DNA of 64,000 bases from an uncultured Porphyromonadaceae bacterium (GCA_937921035.1 CALEUL010000021.1:1-64000), one strand, 5' to 3'. Counted from the first letter of the stretch, positions 43,818 through 52,260 are shown. Program-made: numbers and translations. Notes: generated from the letters alone by a model not told the origin.

Positions 43818-45602
43818 ATGGCACAAGTACAACTATACCTCACCAAATCGCAGAAAGGTTTCTCAAGTTTAGGCAACATAAATCCGTCGGAAGATGTTGC
43901 CCGGCACATCCGGGACTTTGGCCCGGCTCTGGAAATCCTGCGCTACGATGCCACTGTTCCTCAGATTTTCTACCTGATAAAATATCTGGAAGACGGGCTG
44001 ATGCTTACGCTTATCCGCCCTCTGCCCGACAGCATACACGACAACATCGCAGCCTCGCTCTTTTTCCCGTCGGGCCTGAAACTCGGCGCGGACGAATTCA
44101 TCGAGATTGCCGATACCGTCGCCGAAGAACTCCTCAACGCCGACAGCCCCGCCGCCGTCTCGCTCAACCATTTGCGCAAGGTGCTTGCACGCGAGTTGCC
44201 GGCAGACTCTAACAAAGCACATTTCGTACCCTCCACAGGCCAGACTTTCGCCTATGCCATGACAGGCGGATCCAATCCGTCTTTAAGGGAATTCGCAGAA
44301 CTGAGATTCTACCAGCCCGAATATGCCCGGTATGCCGGCGTACTGCTTGTCGACTCGGCCACAGGCGCCACCGGACGCGAACACGCTCGCAACGTATCGG
44401 GCCCGCTGCGCCAGATGCTTACGGTACTTCCGCCGCACCCCACCCCGGAGAATTTCCTTCCGAGCATCGACCATGTTACTTTCCGTCATCCCGTACTCGC
44501 AGGAGAGGGCGACGAGCTCACCATTGTATGGCGCCGCAGCGGATTCGAGCCTGTTACACAAAAATTCAAGGTGGAAAAGGATTTTGCCACCGTACCACAG
44601 TGCGACACATCCACCGCGCGCAAAATCATTACGCCGGCATCGTTTTTGGTTGTCGAGCAAAGCTCTCGCAAGCCAATTAAGGAATACACTGTAAAGGTAA
44701 ACGGCACTGTTATAAGCGAAGCGACGCCGTTCGATTTCGAACAGCTGAACAAAGCCAGCGTAGAGATAACAGCTCCCGGATATTTCAACTTCGCCGGCAC
44801 TGTGGACCTGGCCATAACGCCGCAGGCCACCGTGCAGCTTCGCAAGCAGCACAAGAGCTACCGCTTCGACATGCCGCTGGATACTCCCGAACCACTGGAA
44901 CCGCTGCGCATATACATAAAAACGCTCAAGCCTCTGCATAAATGCCCTATCGAGGGCTACGACATCGCCGGAGACAAACTGATAGAAGGCGGCGAGCCAA
45001 ACAATCTGCAGTACATCGGCAAGAAAGAAAAGAAAAACAATCTGATACTCGTTGCCGTTGCCATAGGTGCGCTTATCGCCGGATTTCTCATAGGCGCCAT
45101 AGCCTTCTGGGAAGGAAATAAGGCAGCTCCCGAAACTACCGTACCTCAGATCGAAGAACCGGCTCCGGTGGCTGCACCAATCCCCGTGCCGAAACCGGAA
45201 AGCACACCGGCCGACAGCAGCAATACCAAACCCTCGAAGCCTCAGGCCTCAACGGCTGAAAAACCGGAGCCTGCCGAAGCTCACGCTCAGCTAACCGCCG
45301 CCGACTATGCCAAAGGCCTCGAGTATCTGCAGGCCAATAAAAAGTGGAATCGCGACGAGATGCAGGCCATACCTGCGCTCGATGGCCTGTTCGACGACCT
45401 CAACACCTACAATTTCGAACGCATCAAAACTTTCTGGGCGCCTAAATTGGCCGATTCAAAAAATTTTGCCGCAGTAGTTCGCGCCGTAGAAGGTTCGGCA
45501 ACCAAGCGTGATCCCCGCACTGGCAGTCATACACCGACATATACCCCCGAAAACGACAACTCTTTCGGATGGCTGGCCTATACATACTGGATAGACCCTT
45601 GA
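43818..45602 (+). CDS. Unrecognised one-TM protein with PEGA-like segment
   Basis: I do not recognise the 594-residue product as a named family. The N-terminal ~250 residues are soluble and mixed alpha/beta (VQLYLTKSQKGFSSLGNINP, then LRYDATVPQIFYLIKYLEDG). Residues ~255-360 look like beta-sandwich or PEGA-like repeats (SRKPIKEYTVKVNGTVISEA). There is one strong TM segment near 415-438 (LILVAVAIGALIAGFLIGAI), a Pro/Ala/Glu-rich linker of ~60 residues and a small C-terminal domain ending FGWLAYTYWIDP. No signal peptide, so the large N-terminal part should be cytoplasmic and the last ~150 residues outside. It has its own promoter and precedes ribE by 26 bases. Confidence 0.8.
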   Translation: MAQVQLYLTKSQKGFSSLGNINPSEDVARHIRDFGPALEILRYDATVPQIFYLIKYLEDGLMLTLIRPLPDSIHDNIAASLFFPSGLKLGADEFIEIADTVAEELLNADSPAAVSLNHLRKVLARELPADSNKAHFVPSTGQTFAYAMTGGSNPSLREFAELRFYQPEYARYAGVLLVDSATGATGREHARNVSGPLRQMLTVLPPHPTPENFLPSIDHVTFRHPVLAGEGDELTIVWRRSGFEPVTQKFKVEKDFATVPQCDTSTARKIITPASFLVVEQSSRKPIKEYTVKVNGTVISEATPFDFEQLNKASVEITAPGYFNFAGTVDLAITPQATVQLRKQHKSYRFDMPLDTPEPLEPLRIYIKTLKPLHKCPIEGYDIAGDKLIEGGEPNNLQYIGKKEKKNNLILVAVAIGALIAGFLIGAIAFWEGNKAAPETTVPQIEEPAPVAAPIPVPKPESTPADSSNTKPSKPQASTAEKPEPAEAHAQLTAADYAKGLEYLQANKKWNRDEMQAIPALDGLFDDLNTYNFERIKTFWAPKLADSKNFAAVVRAVEGSATKRDPRTGSHTPTYTPENDNSFGWLAYTYWIDP

Positions 45603-45628
45603 TATTCATTCTTTTAGCATAAAACACC

Positions 45629-46240
45629 ATGTTTTCAGGCATTGTAGAAGAAGCCGCTCGCATAGCGGCTGTAGAACATAACGAGTCCAACGTAAACCTT
45701 ACTGTAGCTTGTTCGTTTACCGACGAGCTGCACATCGACCAGTCGGTATCGCACAACGGCGTCTGCCTCACGGTTGTAGACATACACCCCGACGGAACAT
45801 ATGTGGTAACTGCAATACGAGAAACCCTCGAACGCTCCAATCTGGGACTGCTGCAGCCGGGCAACCTGGTAAACCTGGAACGCTCCATGCTTATGAACGG
45901 ACGCCTCGACGGTCATATCGTGCAGGGGCATGTGGACACCACGGCACGATGCACCGCAATAGAGGACGCCGACGGTAGCCGCTATTTCAAATTCGAATAC
46001 AGCGTATCGCCGGAAATGGCCGCAAAAGGATACATGACCGTGGAAAAAGGCTCCGTTACAGTTAACGGCGTTAGCCTGACCGTGTGCGACAGCACCCTGA
46101 ACAGCTTCCGCGTTGCAATCATCCCCTACACTTTAGAGCATACCAACTTCCGCACTATCGAAGTAGGCAGTGTCGTGAACCTTGAATTCGACATCATCGG
46201 CAAATACCTTGCGCGCCTTGCCGAAATAAAGGAATCCTGA
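45629..46240 (+). CDS. ribE: Riboflavin synthase, alpha chain
   Basis: This enzyme dismutates two 6,7-dimethyl-8-ribityllumazines into riboflavin and a pyrimidine. The 203 residues consist of the usual two barrel repeats. The first begins MFSGIVEEAARIAAVE and contains SVSHNGVCLTVVD. The second has HIVQGHVDTTARC, GSVTVNGVSLTVCD and IPYTLEHTNF. Both halves retain the active-site pattern. It lies 15 bases before the DUF2851 gene. No FMN riboswitch was seen upstream. Confidence 0.96.
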   Translation: MFSGIVEEAARIAAVEHNESNVNLTVACSFTDELHIDQSVSHNGVCLTVVDIHPDGTYVVTAIRETLERSNLGLLQPGNLVNLERSMLMNGRLDGHIVQGHVDTTARCTAIEDADGSRYFKFEYSVSPEMAAKGYMTVEKGSVTVNGVSLTVCDSTLNSFRVAIIPYTLEHTNFRTIEVGSVVNLEFDIIGKYLARLAEIKES

Positions 46241-46254
46241 CAACCGGCCCGGGC

Positions 46255-47547
46255 ATGGAGAAGATTATACAGTACATGTGGCAGCACAGGCTGTGGCTTC
46301 CCTCGCCCCTGAAGACGGTGAACGGAGAACCGGTGGAGGTTCTCGACCCAGGAATGCAGAATCCTGATGCGGGGCCCGATTTTTTCAACGCCAAGGTCCG
46401 GATTGGCGACCGCACGTGGGCCGGAAATGTGGAGATTCACGAGCGGGCCTCCGACTGGAGGCGCCACGGACACGACAACGACCGCGCCTACGATTCCATC
46501 ATCCTGCATGTGGTAACGGCCGACGATGCACGCATAATACGTTCCGACGGTTCCGAGATACCGCAGGCCGTACTGCCTTCGACCCTTGATTTCAAGAAAA
46601 TATACGACCGCATGACAGCCGCACCGACGTGCGACCTGCCATGCGGTGCCATGCTGGCCGACATTCCGGCGCTGTACCGCACCGACTGGCTCACGTCGCT
46701 CGCCTTCGAGCGAATCCACGCGAAGGCTGAGCACATGGGCGAGATTATGCGCCGCACAGGCCACGAATGGCGTGGTGCGGTGTACGTTCTTCTTGCCCGC
46801 GCGCTCGGCTTCGGCATAAACGGCGACGCTATGGAACGCCTCGCACTCGCCACGCCATTGCAGGCGCTTATACATCATCAGGGCGACATACGAGCCGTCG
46901 AAAGCTTGATGTTCGGACAGGCCGGATTCCTGGACACCCGCCCCGCTGGCGAAGCGGAGGAAAAATATCTTGCCGCTCTCAGGCAGGACTACGACTTCCT
47001 GCGCAAGAAATATAATCTTAAACAACCGGCCGATTTAGGCTGGAAACTCGCCCGCATGCGGCCGCAGAACTTCCCCTACCGCCGTATCGCCTACCTTGCC
47101 CGGATGGTATGCGACGGCTTCGGCATTGCCGCCGAACTGCCGTCGACAGACAGCATCGATGCCGCCAGACGACTCTTTGCCGCATCTCTCGGCGATTTCT
47201 GGACAGCCCACTACAGCTTCTCTCCCGCCGCCGACCGTCCGGGCCCGCAGCTAAGCAAACGCGCTGTGGACATTCTTATAATCAACGTCGTGGTTACGGC
47301 GCTATATGCCTATTCCAAAATCTACGGCGACCGCAGCAGTCTGGAAAAATGTGTCGGACTTCTGCAAAGTCTTCCTCCGGAGGACAACCGCATTACACGT
47401 CTTTTCACGGCAGCGGGCATAAACTGCCCCGACGCGTTCACGAGCCAGGCACTGATACAACTACGCCGCTGCTACTGCGAACCGCGCAAGTGTCTGCGTT
47501 GTCGCTTCGGATCGCGCCTGCTCAACAGCAGATTCCGTACACGGTAG
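46255..47547 (+). CDS. DUF2851 family protein
   Basis: A 430-residue soluble protein of a Bacteroidetes family without assigned function. The N-terminal part MWQHRLWLPSPLKTVNGEPV ... DAGPDFFNAKVRIGDRTWAG has the PD-(D/E)xK-like pattern GPDFxNA...G.vEiH (here GPDFFNAKVRI then NVEIHERASDWRRH). That pattern hints at a nuclease-like fold, which is inference. The C-terminus has a compact cysteine group (CYCEPRKCLRCRFGSRLL) like a metal- or nucleic-acid-binding knuckle. It ends the ribE unit; the next gene has its own promoter. Confidence 0.82.
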   Translation: MEKIIQYMWQHRLWLPSPLKTVNGEPVEVLDPGMQNPDAGPDFFNAKVRIGDRTWAGNVEIHERASDWRRHGHDNDRAYDSIILHVVTADDARIIRSDGSEIPQAVLPSTLDFKKIYDRMTAAPTCDLPCGAMLADIPALYRTDWLTSLAFERIHAKAEHMGEIMRRTGHEWRGAVYVLLARALGFGINGDAMERLALATPLQALIHHQGDIRAVESLMFGQAGFLDTRPAGEAEEKYLAALRQDYDFLRKKYNLKQPADLGWKLARMRPQNFPYRRIAYLARMVCDGFGIAAELPSTDSIDAARRLFAASLGDFWTAHYSFSPAADRPGPQLSKRAVDILIINVVVTALYAYSKIYGDRSSLEKCVGLLQSLPPEDNRITRLFTAAGINCPDAFTSQALIQLRRCYCEPRKCLRCRFGSRLLNSRFRTR

Positions 47548-47598
47548 CTGTACAATTTAACGGGCACAAAAAACACTGCTTAATAACATCTGAATTTT

Positions 47599-47630
47599 TT
47601 TGGTATATTATGGCAAATACTCTATATTTG
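47599..47630 (+). promoter_or_regulatory. Bacteroidetes-type promoter of the subtilase gene
   Basis: TTTG (47599-47602), 20 bases, then TATATTTG (47623-47630). The predicted start near 47637 gives a leader of about 109 bases before the ATG at 47746, with no clear secondary structure. Confidence 0.75.
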
Positions 47631-47745
47631 GCCGAATCAGGGATATCTGCATTCAATTGATTACTAATAGCGATGTTAGTTAATGCATCTACCGACGACG
47701 AAACAGCATCCAAAAAGGTTCTTATAAAATAAAATACTATCAGCT

Positions 47746-49218
47746 ATGAAAAGACTATTATTCATCATATTTGCAACTATCGCCATACTCTCTATATTTG
47801 CGCAGGAGTGCTATTATATTATTGGAGACAAAAAAGAATACCTCACAATTGACAGCAGTACGGTTGTCTCATTTACATCTCAAAATGAAAACGAAGCTGT
47901 TCCCAGTCATTTATCGTTAGTTGATTCGGCTTCCCGCGACGGGATGGTCCTTAAAATATACAATGTAACACTTCCTAAAAGCAAGTTTGATTTGCAAAAT
48001 CGCAAATATTTCCCCAAAAAGTTAAGTTTTACTCCTTGCTATCGCGACTCAAAAGGAAATTTAAAAATTCCGAACGGTTATATTAGTATTAAACTTAAAA
48101 CGGAAGAGAATCTTGAAAAACTTAATGATATAGCAAAAAAAATAGGTTTGACAATAAAAGGCTCATCGGTATTGAAAAGTTGGTATTCATTAATTGTACA
48201 TCCTGACAAAGGCCTTGACCCGATAAAAATAGCCAATCAACTTCTTGAGACCGAGTTATTTGACTTTGTCGAACCTGTATTCTATCAAAAAGACATTCTT
48301 GAGATTTCATACGATTCCCTCGTACATAAACAATGGGGATTATATAACAACGAGAATCCCATGTATGACATTTCATTAAGCGAAGCATGGAACTATGCGA
48401 CCGGCAGAGGGATAAAAATTGCCATAATCGACAATGGCGTGGATTCTACCCATATCGACCTCGCTAAGAACATGAACAAAAAAAGTTACGATGCCGAGGG
48501 AGATTCCCTGTATAACATAATATACAACGATCATGCAACCCATTGTGCAGGTATCGCTGCGGGAATAAGAAACAACAAAAAGTTTATCGCCGGAGTTGCT
48601 CCCGATGCAAAGATTATGTCCGTAAGAATCAATACGACGAATTACGATCCTCTTTCAATAGCTTCGGCAATTGCTTGGGCTTGGGAAAATGGTGCTGACA
48701 TAATCTCATGCTCATGGGGACTGAACGATTCGTTTGCAAATATCACGAACGCAATCAATTCAGCTTTGGCATATGGCAGAAACGGCAAAGGATGCGTGAT
48801 TGTAAAATCCGCCGGCAATGGAAACTCGATAACATTCCCCGGCAATCTCCCCGGAGTGATAACTGTGGCAAATATTACCGCAGAAGGATTGATTGGAGAG
48901 TTAAGCGCTCATGGCGAGGGTATGTTTATCGCCGCTCCAGGCACAGGTATTCTTTCAACTGTATGTGGTGATACGGTTGCCCAAATGTCAGGCACATCTA
49001 TGGCTGCACCGCACGTTGCCGGAGTGGCTGCGCTTATTCTGCAGCGCAATCCCGACCTGACAGCAGACAGCGTGAGAAGTATCCTCGCACACTCCGCCGA
49101 CAAAATCGGACCTTACAACTACGACACCACAAAAGTATACGGCACTTGGAACGAATACTTCGGCTACGGCCTCGTAAATGCCGCCAACGCAGTTAAACGC
49201 ACCCCAAGGAAAGAGTAA
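47746..49218 (+). CDS. Secreted subtilisin-like serine protease (family S8), AT-rich
   Basis: The 490-residue product has a signal peptide (LLFIIFATIAILSIFAQ). A ~200-residue propeptide-like region contains IPNGYISIKLKTEENLEKLN, which resembles an inhibitor-I9-type prodomain. The peptidase domain has catalytic Asp in IKIAIIDNGVDSTHI, His in DHATHCAGIAAGI, the oxyanion Asn in IVKSAGNGNS and Ser in MSGTSMAAPHVAGVAALIL. It ends shortly after the domain without a type IX tail. Codon use is markedly AT-rich from 47746 to about 48900, then turns GC-rich like the neighbours, suggesting transfer or recombination. A terminator follows. Confidence 0.92.
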   Translation: MKRLLFIIFATIAILSIFAQECYYIIGDKKEYLTIDSSTVVSFTSQNENEAVPSHLSLVDSASRDGMVLKIYNVTLPKSKFDLQNRKYFPKKLSFTPCYRDSKGNLKIPNGYISIKLKTEENLEKLNDIAKKIGLTIKGSSVLKSWYSLIVHPDKGLDPIKIANQLLETELFDFVEPVFYQKDILEISYDSLVHKQWGLYNNENPMYDISLSEAWNYATGRGIKIAIIDNGVDSTHIDLAKNMNKKSYDAEGDSLYNIIYNDHATHCAGIAAGIRNNKKFIAGVAPDAKIMSVRINTTNYDPLSIASAIAWAWENGADIISCSWGLNDSFANITNAINSALAYGRNGKGCVIVKSAGNGNSITFPGNLPGVITVANITAEGLIGELSAHGEGMFIAAPGTGILSTVCGDTVAQMSGTSMAAPHVAGVAALILQRNPDLTADSVRSILAHSADKIGPYNYDTTKVYGTWNEYFGYGLVNAANAVKRTPRKE

Positions 49219-49241
49219 GATACCACAATTAATTAGAAACA

Positions 49242-49274
49242 AGGGTGTTGCAAAATGCAGTTTTGCAACACCCT
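49242..49274. terminator. Terminator hairpin between convergent genes
   Basis: A perfect 14-bp stem (49242-49255 with 49261-49274; arms begin AGGGTGTTGC) over a 5-base loop, followed on the plus strand by CTATCTTTTCT. It lies between the subtilase and the oppositely oriented sigma-factor gene and could serve both directions. Confidence 0.75.
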
Positions 49275-49321
49275 CTATCTTTTCTATGTGTAAGTAAGTT
49301 TTCTAACTTCTTGCCGTGGTA

Positions 49322-49825
49322 TCAGCCACGGTAGTCGGCGAACTGAGCCTGCAGTTTCTTGCGAGCGAAGAAGATTCGGCTTTTGACAGTGCCGAGGGGA
49401 AGCTGCATCTTGTCGGCGATTTCTTCGTACTTGTAGCCGGCCACATGCATGGAGAAGGGAATACGGTACTCGTCGCTGAACGAATCGATAGCTTTTGTAA
49501 TTTCAGATGCTCCGTAAGAATCCTCGGGCGATTCAGTCTGGTTCTCGCCGAGATTGAGAAGATAGAGATTATCGGTAGTGTCGATAAGCGTTGCGCTGCG
49601 GACAGTGCGGCGGTATGTGTTGATAAAGGTGTTGCGCATAATTGTGAACACCCATGCCTTGAAATTGGTGCCTTCGGAATATTTGTCTTCATTATCAATG
49701 GCTTTCAGGTAAGTATCCTGTAGTAAGTCGTGGGCACGCTCGCGATCGTTGGTAAGCATGTAGGCGAAATTAAGAAGATTAGCCTGGAGCCCTGTAAGAT
49801 TGTCTATAAATTTGGAAGTTGCCAT
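49322..49825 (-). CDS. ECF-type RNA polymerase sigma factor
   Basis: ECF sigma factors redirect RNA polymerase to stress or envelope genes. The 167 residues hold region 2 (LLNFAYMLTNDRERAHDLLQ, DTYLKAIDN, and FKAWVFTIMRNTFINTYRR) and region 4 (FSMHVAGYKYEEIADKMQLP then LGTVKSRIFFARKKL), the two conserved domains. No anti-sigma gene is adjacent, unlike many Bacteroidetes ECF factors paired with FecR-type or small membrane anti-sigmas. The linker between domains is acidic. It is divergent from the blaI-like gene across a 394-base AT-rich gap. Confidence 0.95.
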   Translation of the reverse strand: MATSKFIDNLTGLQANLLNFAYMLTNDRERAHDLLQDTYLKAIDNEDKYSEGTNFKAWVFTIMRNTFINTYRRTVRSATLIDTTDNLYLLNLGENQTESPEDSYGASEITKAIDSFSDEYRIPFSMHVAGYKYEEIADKMQLPLGTVKSRIFFARKKLQAQFADYRG

Positions 49826-49880
49826 GATGAATGAATTTTAGAAGTTAGTGCTGTATTAGTTTTTTTGTCTTTCGACATGA

Positions 49881-49910
49881 CAAAATTAGTGAGAAAATCG
49901 CCAAGTCAAG
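49881..49910 (-). promoter_or_regulatory. Candidate promoter of the ECF sigma gene
   Basis: On the minus strand, TAATTTTG (49881-49888) fits the -7 element. The -33 candidate CTTG (49907-49910) is one base off TTTG with an 18-base spacer, so the match is moderate. It would give a leader of about 50 bases. Confidence 0.5.
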
Positions 49911-49999
49911 AATTTTAATGCAAACAAATGTTAATTTGAAGCCGCCAATCATTTTTAAGCCATATCGTACTGTTATTCAATATATTAAAATCGCCATAA

Positions 50000-50020
50000 A
50001 TTGTTACACAATTGTTACAC
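50000..50020. repeat. Tandem 10-base repeat with 11-base period upstream of the BlaI-like gene
   Basis: ATTGTTACAC occurs at 50000-50009 and again at 50011-50020, one helical turn apart. It lies in the gap between the divergent sigma-factor and repressor genes, about 165 bases from the repressor promoter. It could be a regulator site; no family is recognised. Confidence 0.5.
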
Positions 50021-50163
50021 TTATCAAACAATACGGTTTCTGTAATTGTTTTGCCATGATTTTAACGTCTCCGGTCAGGCAACAAACCTAACGCTAACTT
50101 TACTGCTGCAACAGCAACCCATACCTATATATTAATTAAGGTTAAATCTAAAACAACAGCGTT

Positions 50164-50216
50164 TCAACTACAAAAATAGTTATTACCTTTGTCGCATCAA
50201 CTACAAAAATAGTTAT
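50164..50216 (+). promoter_or_regulatory. BlaI-type operator pair around the blaI/M56 promoter
   Basis: An identical 20-base element occurs at 50164-50183 and 50197-50216, each holding the palindrome AACTA-N6-TAGTT, 33 bases (three turns) apart. The -7 element TACCTTTG (50184-50191) sits exactly between them, so the first copy fills the -33/-7 spacer and the second covers the predicted start near 50198 and ends 3 bases before the ATG. This is the layout expected for autorepression by the adjacent BlaI-family protein, whose known operators are ACTA/TAGT palindromes. Confidence 0.82.
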
Positions 50217-50219
50217 ACA

Positions 50220-50591
50220 ATGGCTAAGAAAGAACAACTCACACCAAAGGAAGAGGAAGTGATGCAGCTTCTATGGGAACATGGTCCGATACAGATAAGC
50301 AGACTTGTAGAACTTTACCCGGACCCTAAGCCGCACTTCAACACTGTCTCTACTGTGGTACGGCGACTGGAGGCTAAAGGATTTGTGGACCATAATGACG
50401 TAAACGGGTCTTTCCACTATTTCGCCAAAGTAAAAAAAGAATATTTCAGGAACAGAAGTTTCGGTAATTTCATAAAGAACTACTTCGGCGGCAGCTACTA
50501 CGGCGCTGTATCGGCACTCGTGGAGGAGAACAAAATCTCGGCTGACGAATTAAAGGAACTGCTGGAACTTGTAGAGCGCAAAGGCAAATAA
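50220..50591 (+). CDS. BlaI/MecI/CopY-family transcriptional repressor
   Basis: These winged-helix repressors bind palindromic operators and are removed by proteolysis triggered by a membrane M56 peptidase. The 123 residues show LTPKEEEVMQLLWEHGPIQI, then NTVSTVVRRLEAKGFVDHND (recognition helix and wing), and a C-terminal dimerisation helix region with FGGSYYGAVSALVEENKISA. The next gene, one base after its stop, encodes the matching M56 protein, and two operator copies overlap the promoter. No beta-lactamase is near, so the inducing signal is unknown. Confidence 0.93.
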   Translation: MAKKEQLTPKEEEVMQLLWEHGPIQISRLVELYPDPKPHFNTVSTVVRRLEAKGFVDHNDVNGSFHYFAKVKKEYFRNRSFGNFIKNYFGGSYYGAVSALVEENKISADELKELLELVERKGK

Positions 50592-50592
50592 T

Positions 50593-52023
50593 ATGGGTGC
50601 GTTTCTTTCATATTCCATTCAGAGCGGCCTGGTGCTTCTCGCGCTTTATCTTGCCTACCGTCTTTTCCTTTCGCGGGACAACCAGCATGGTTTCAACCGC
50701 AACGTGCTGCTGGGCATATATCTTGTATCGTTCCTCGCCCTGCCATTAATCGGTGCTCCGGAGCCGTACAAAGTGCATCAGGCAACGGGAGATATCACAT
50801 TCGGTACCGCCATAAACGCCGGAGAACCTCTCGCCAGACCTTTGTGGGGCACAGTTCTTATATGGATATACATAGCCGGTATGGTTATAGTATCGGTCAG
50901 AACGGTTATCACATGGCTCCGTCTGTGCAAGGTTATCCGCCGAGGCTGGAAGATTGAAAGAGCCGGATATACCTTGGTGATAACCGACAACGGACGATTC
51001 GCTCCTTTCAGCTGGATGAACTACATGGTGATTTCCGGCGACGACTACAAATGCAACTACGCCGCAATAGTTACGCATGAGCTGAAACATATCGCCTCGC
51101 GCCACTGGATTGATTTGCTGATAGCACAGGCGGTGTGCATCATAAACTGGTTCAATCCGGCAGCATGGCTCATGCGCGACGAGTTGATGCTTATACATGA
51201 ATATCAGGCCGATATGGCCGTTATAGAAAGCGGTATTGAACCGCAGGAATATCAGATGCTGCTGATAAAAAAAGCTGTTGGCGCCAGATTCCCGTCATTG
51301 GCCAACAGCCTCAATCATAGTAAACTTAAAAAACGTATCACCATGATGTATCAAGAAAAAAGTGGTGCCGGGCGAAAATTCAAGGCCCTTGCACTTGTAC
51401 CTGTTCTCGCATTGGCAATCGGTGTGTCCTTCGTACCCGCCGTACGCGCTGCCGCAACAACTATCAGCAACAGCGAGGTTTCTGTCGGCAAAGATAGTGA
51501 AAAATCGCATAAGGGCGAAGTATCGGTGCGTAGATTTAAAGTTATCAATATCAACGACGACGGAACCCGGACCACCGCAACCATCAGCGGCGAGAACCTC
51601 GGCGACAATCTGACAGTGTCGGGAGGTACATTCTCCAACAAAGGCAAGACATATCAGGCCAACTCGCTGAGCACACAAATGTCCAATGGTTCGGCAACGA
51701 TAACAGTTTCTTTTCCTTTTACAGGCGGATACAAAAAGGGGAAGATGGCAATTACAGTCAACGGCGATGAAATTCCCTTCGACCTGGAAGAATTCAGCAA
51801 CGACAGCCGTACAGTAGTAATCGGCGACAAAGATGATGTTTCCCAAACATCCACAACCATCGTTATTGACAGCCAGCCCTCCGATGTGCCCGCACAGATT
51901 AAGATATTGCTTGATGGGAAAGAAATCAGCCGATCGGAACTTACTACTCTGAACTCCGAGACAATCGGGTCGATAACTATTGACCGCGATAACAACATAA
52001 TGAAAATCACAAGCCGTAAATAG
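50593..52023 (+). CDS. M56 (BlaR1-like) membrane metallopeptidase with a non-penicillin-binding C-terminus
   Basis: M56 peptidases cleave or inactivate the paired BlaI repressor upon signal. The 476 residues have N-terminal TM segments (LVLLALYLAYRLFL, VLLGIYLVSFLALPLIG), a third TM segment near residues 80-105, and the zinc-protease motif HELKH in AAIVTHELKHIASRHWIDLL with downstream EYQAD. A final TM segment lies near 270-290 (ALALVPVLALAIGVSFVPAV). The ~185-residue extracytoplasmic tail is beta-rich, Ser/Thr-rich and unlike the penicillin-sensor domain of true BlaR1. It may sense another envelope signal. A terminator follows at 52053. Confidence 0.9.
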   Translation: MGAFLSYSIQSGLVLLALYLAYRLFLSRDNQHGFNRNVLLGIYLVSFLALPLIGAPEPYKVHQATGDITFGTAINAGEPLARPLWGTVLIWIYIAGMVIVSVRTVITWLRLCKVIRRGWKIERAGYTLVITDNGRFAPFSWMNYMVISGDDYKCNYAAIVTHELKHIASRHWIDLLIAQAVCIINWFNPAAWLMRDELMLIHEYQADMAVIESGIEPQEYQMLLIKKAVGARFPSLANSLNHSKLKKRITMMYQEKSGAGRKFKALALVPVLALAIGVSFVPAVRAAATTISNSEVSVGKDSEKSHKGEVSVRRFKVININDDGTRTTATISGENLGDNLTVSGGTFSNKGKTYQANSLSTQMSNGSATITVSFPFTGGYKKGKMAITVNGDEIPFDLEEFSNDSRTVVIGDKDDVSQTSTTIVIDSQPSDVPAQIKILLDGKEISRSELTTLNSETIGSITIDRDNNIMKITSRK

Positions 52024-52052
52024 AACAGCTTCATACTTTACATACTCAGAAA

Positions 52053-52098
52053 GCCTCCGGCGATATCCCAGACGATTGCCGGAGGCACTATTTTTATA
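52053..52098 (+). terminator. Intrinsic terminator after the M56 gene
   Basis: GCCTCCGGC (52053-52061) pairs with GCCGGAGGC (52078-52086) over a 16-base loop, followed by ACTATTTTTATA. It lies 30 bases after the stop. Confidence 0.8.
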
Positions 52099-52202
52099 TC
52101 CATAAGAGATTTATATTGCTTTTGCGGATATCAGCGAACATCCGGCAATGGCGGGAAAAGCGAACGGCATGATACAATTTTATGCAAAATATTACAATAT
52201 CT

Positions 52203-52234
52203 ATTGACTTTTGCAATTCTATATTGTATCTTTG
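52203..52234 (+). promoter_or_regulatory. Promoter of the small gene pair at 52261-53126
   Basis: ATTG (52203-52206, one base off TTTG), a 20-base spacer, then TATCTTTG (52227-52234). The start near 52241 would leave a leader of about 20 bases before the ATG at 52261. Confidence 0.65.
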
Positions 52235-52260
52235 CAATACACTTTACAAAAACCGACAAT

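Noticed and set aside
45603..45628. An FMN riboswitch before riboflavin synthase
   Set aside because: The gap is only 26 bases, too short for the ~140-base element, and the preceding sequence is coding.
50593..52023. Calling the M56 protein a true BlaR1 beta-lactam sensor
   Set aside because: The extracytoplasmic tail lacks the SxxK, SxN and KTG motifs of a penicillin-binding sensor domain.
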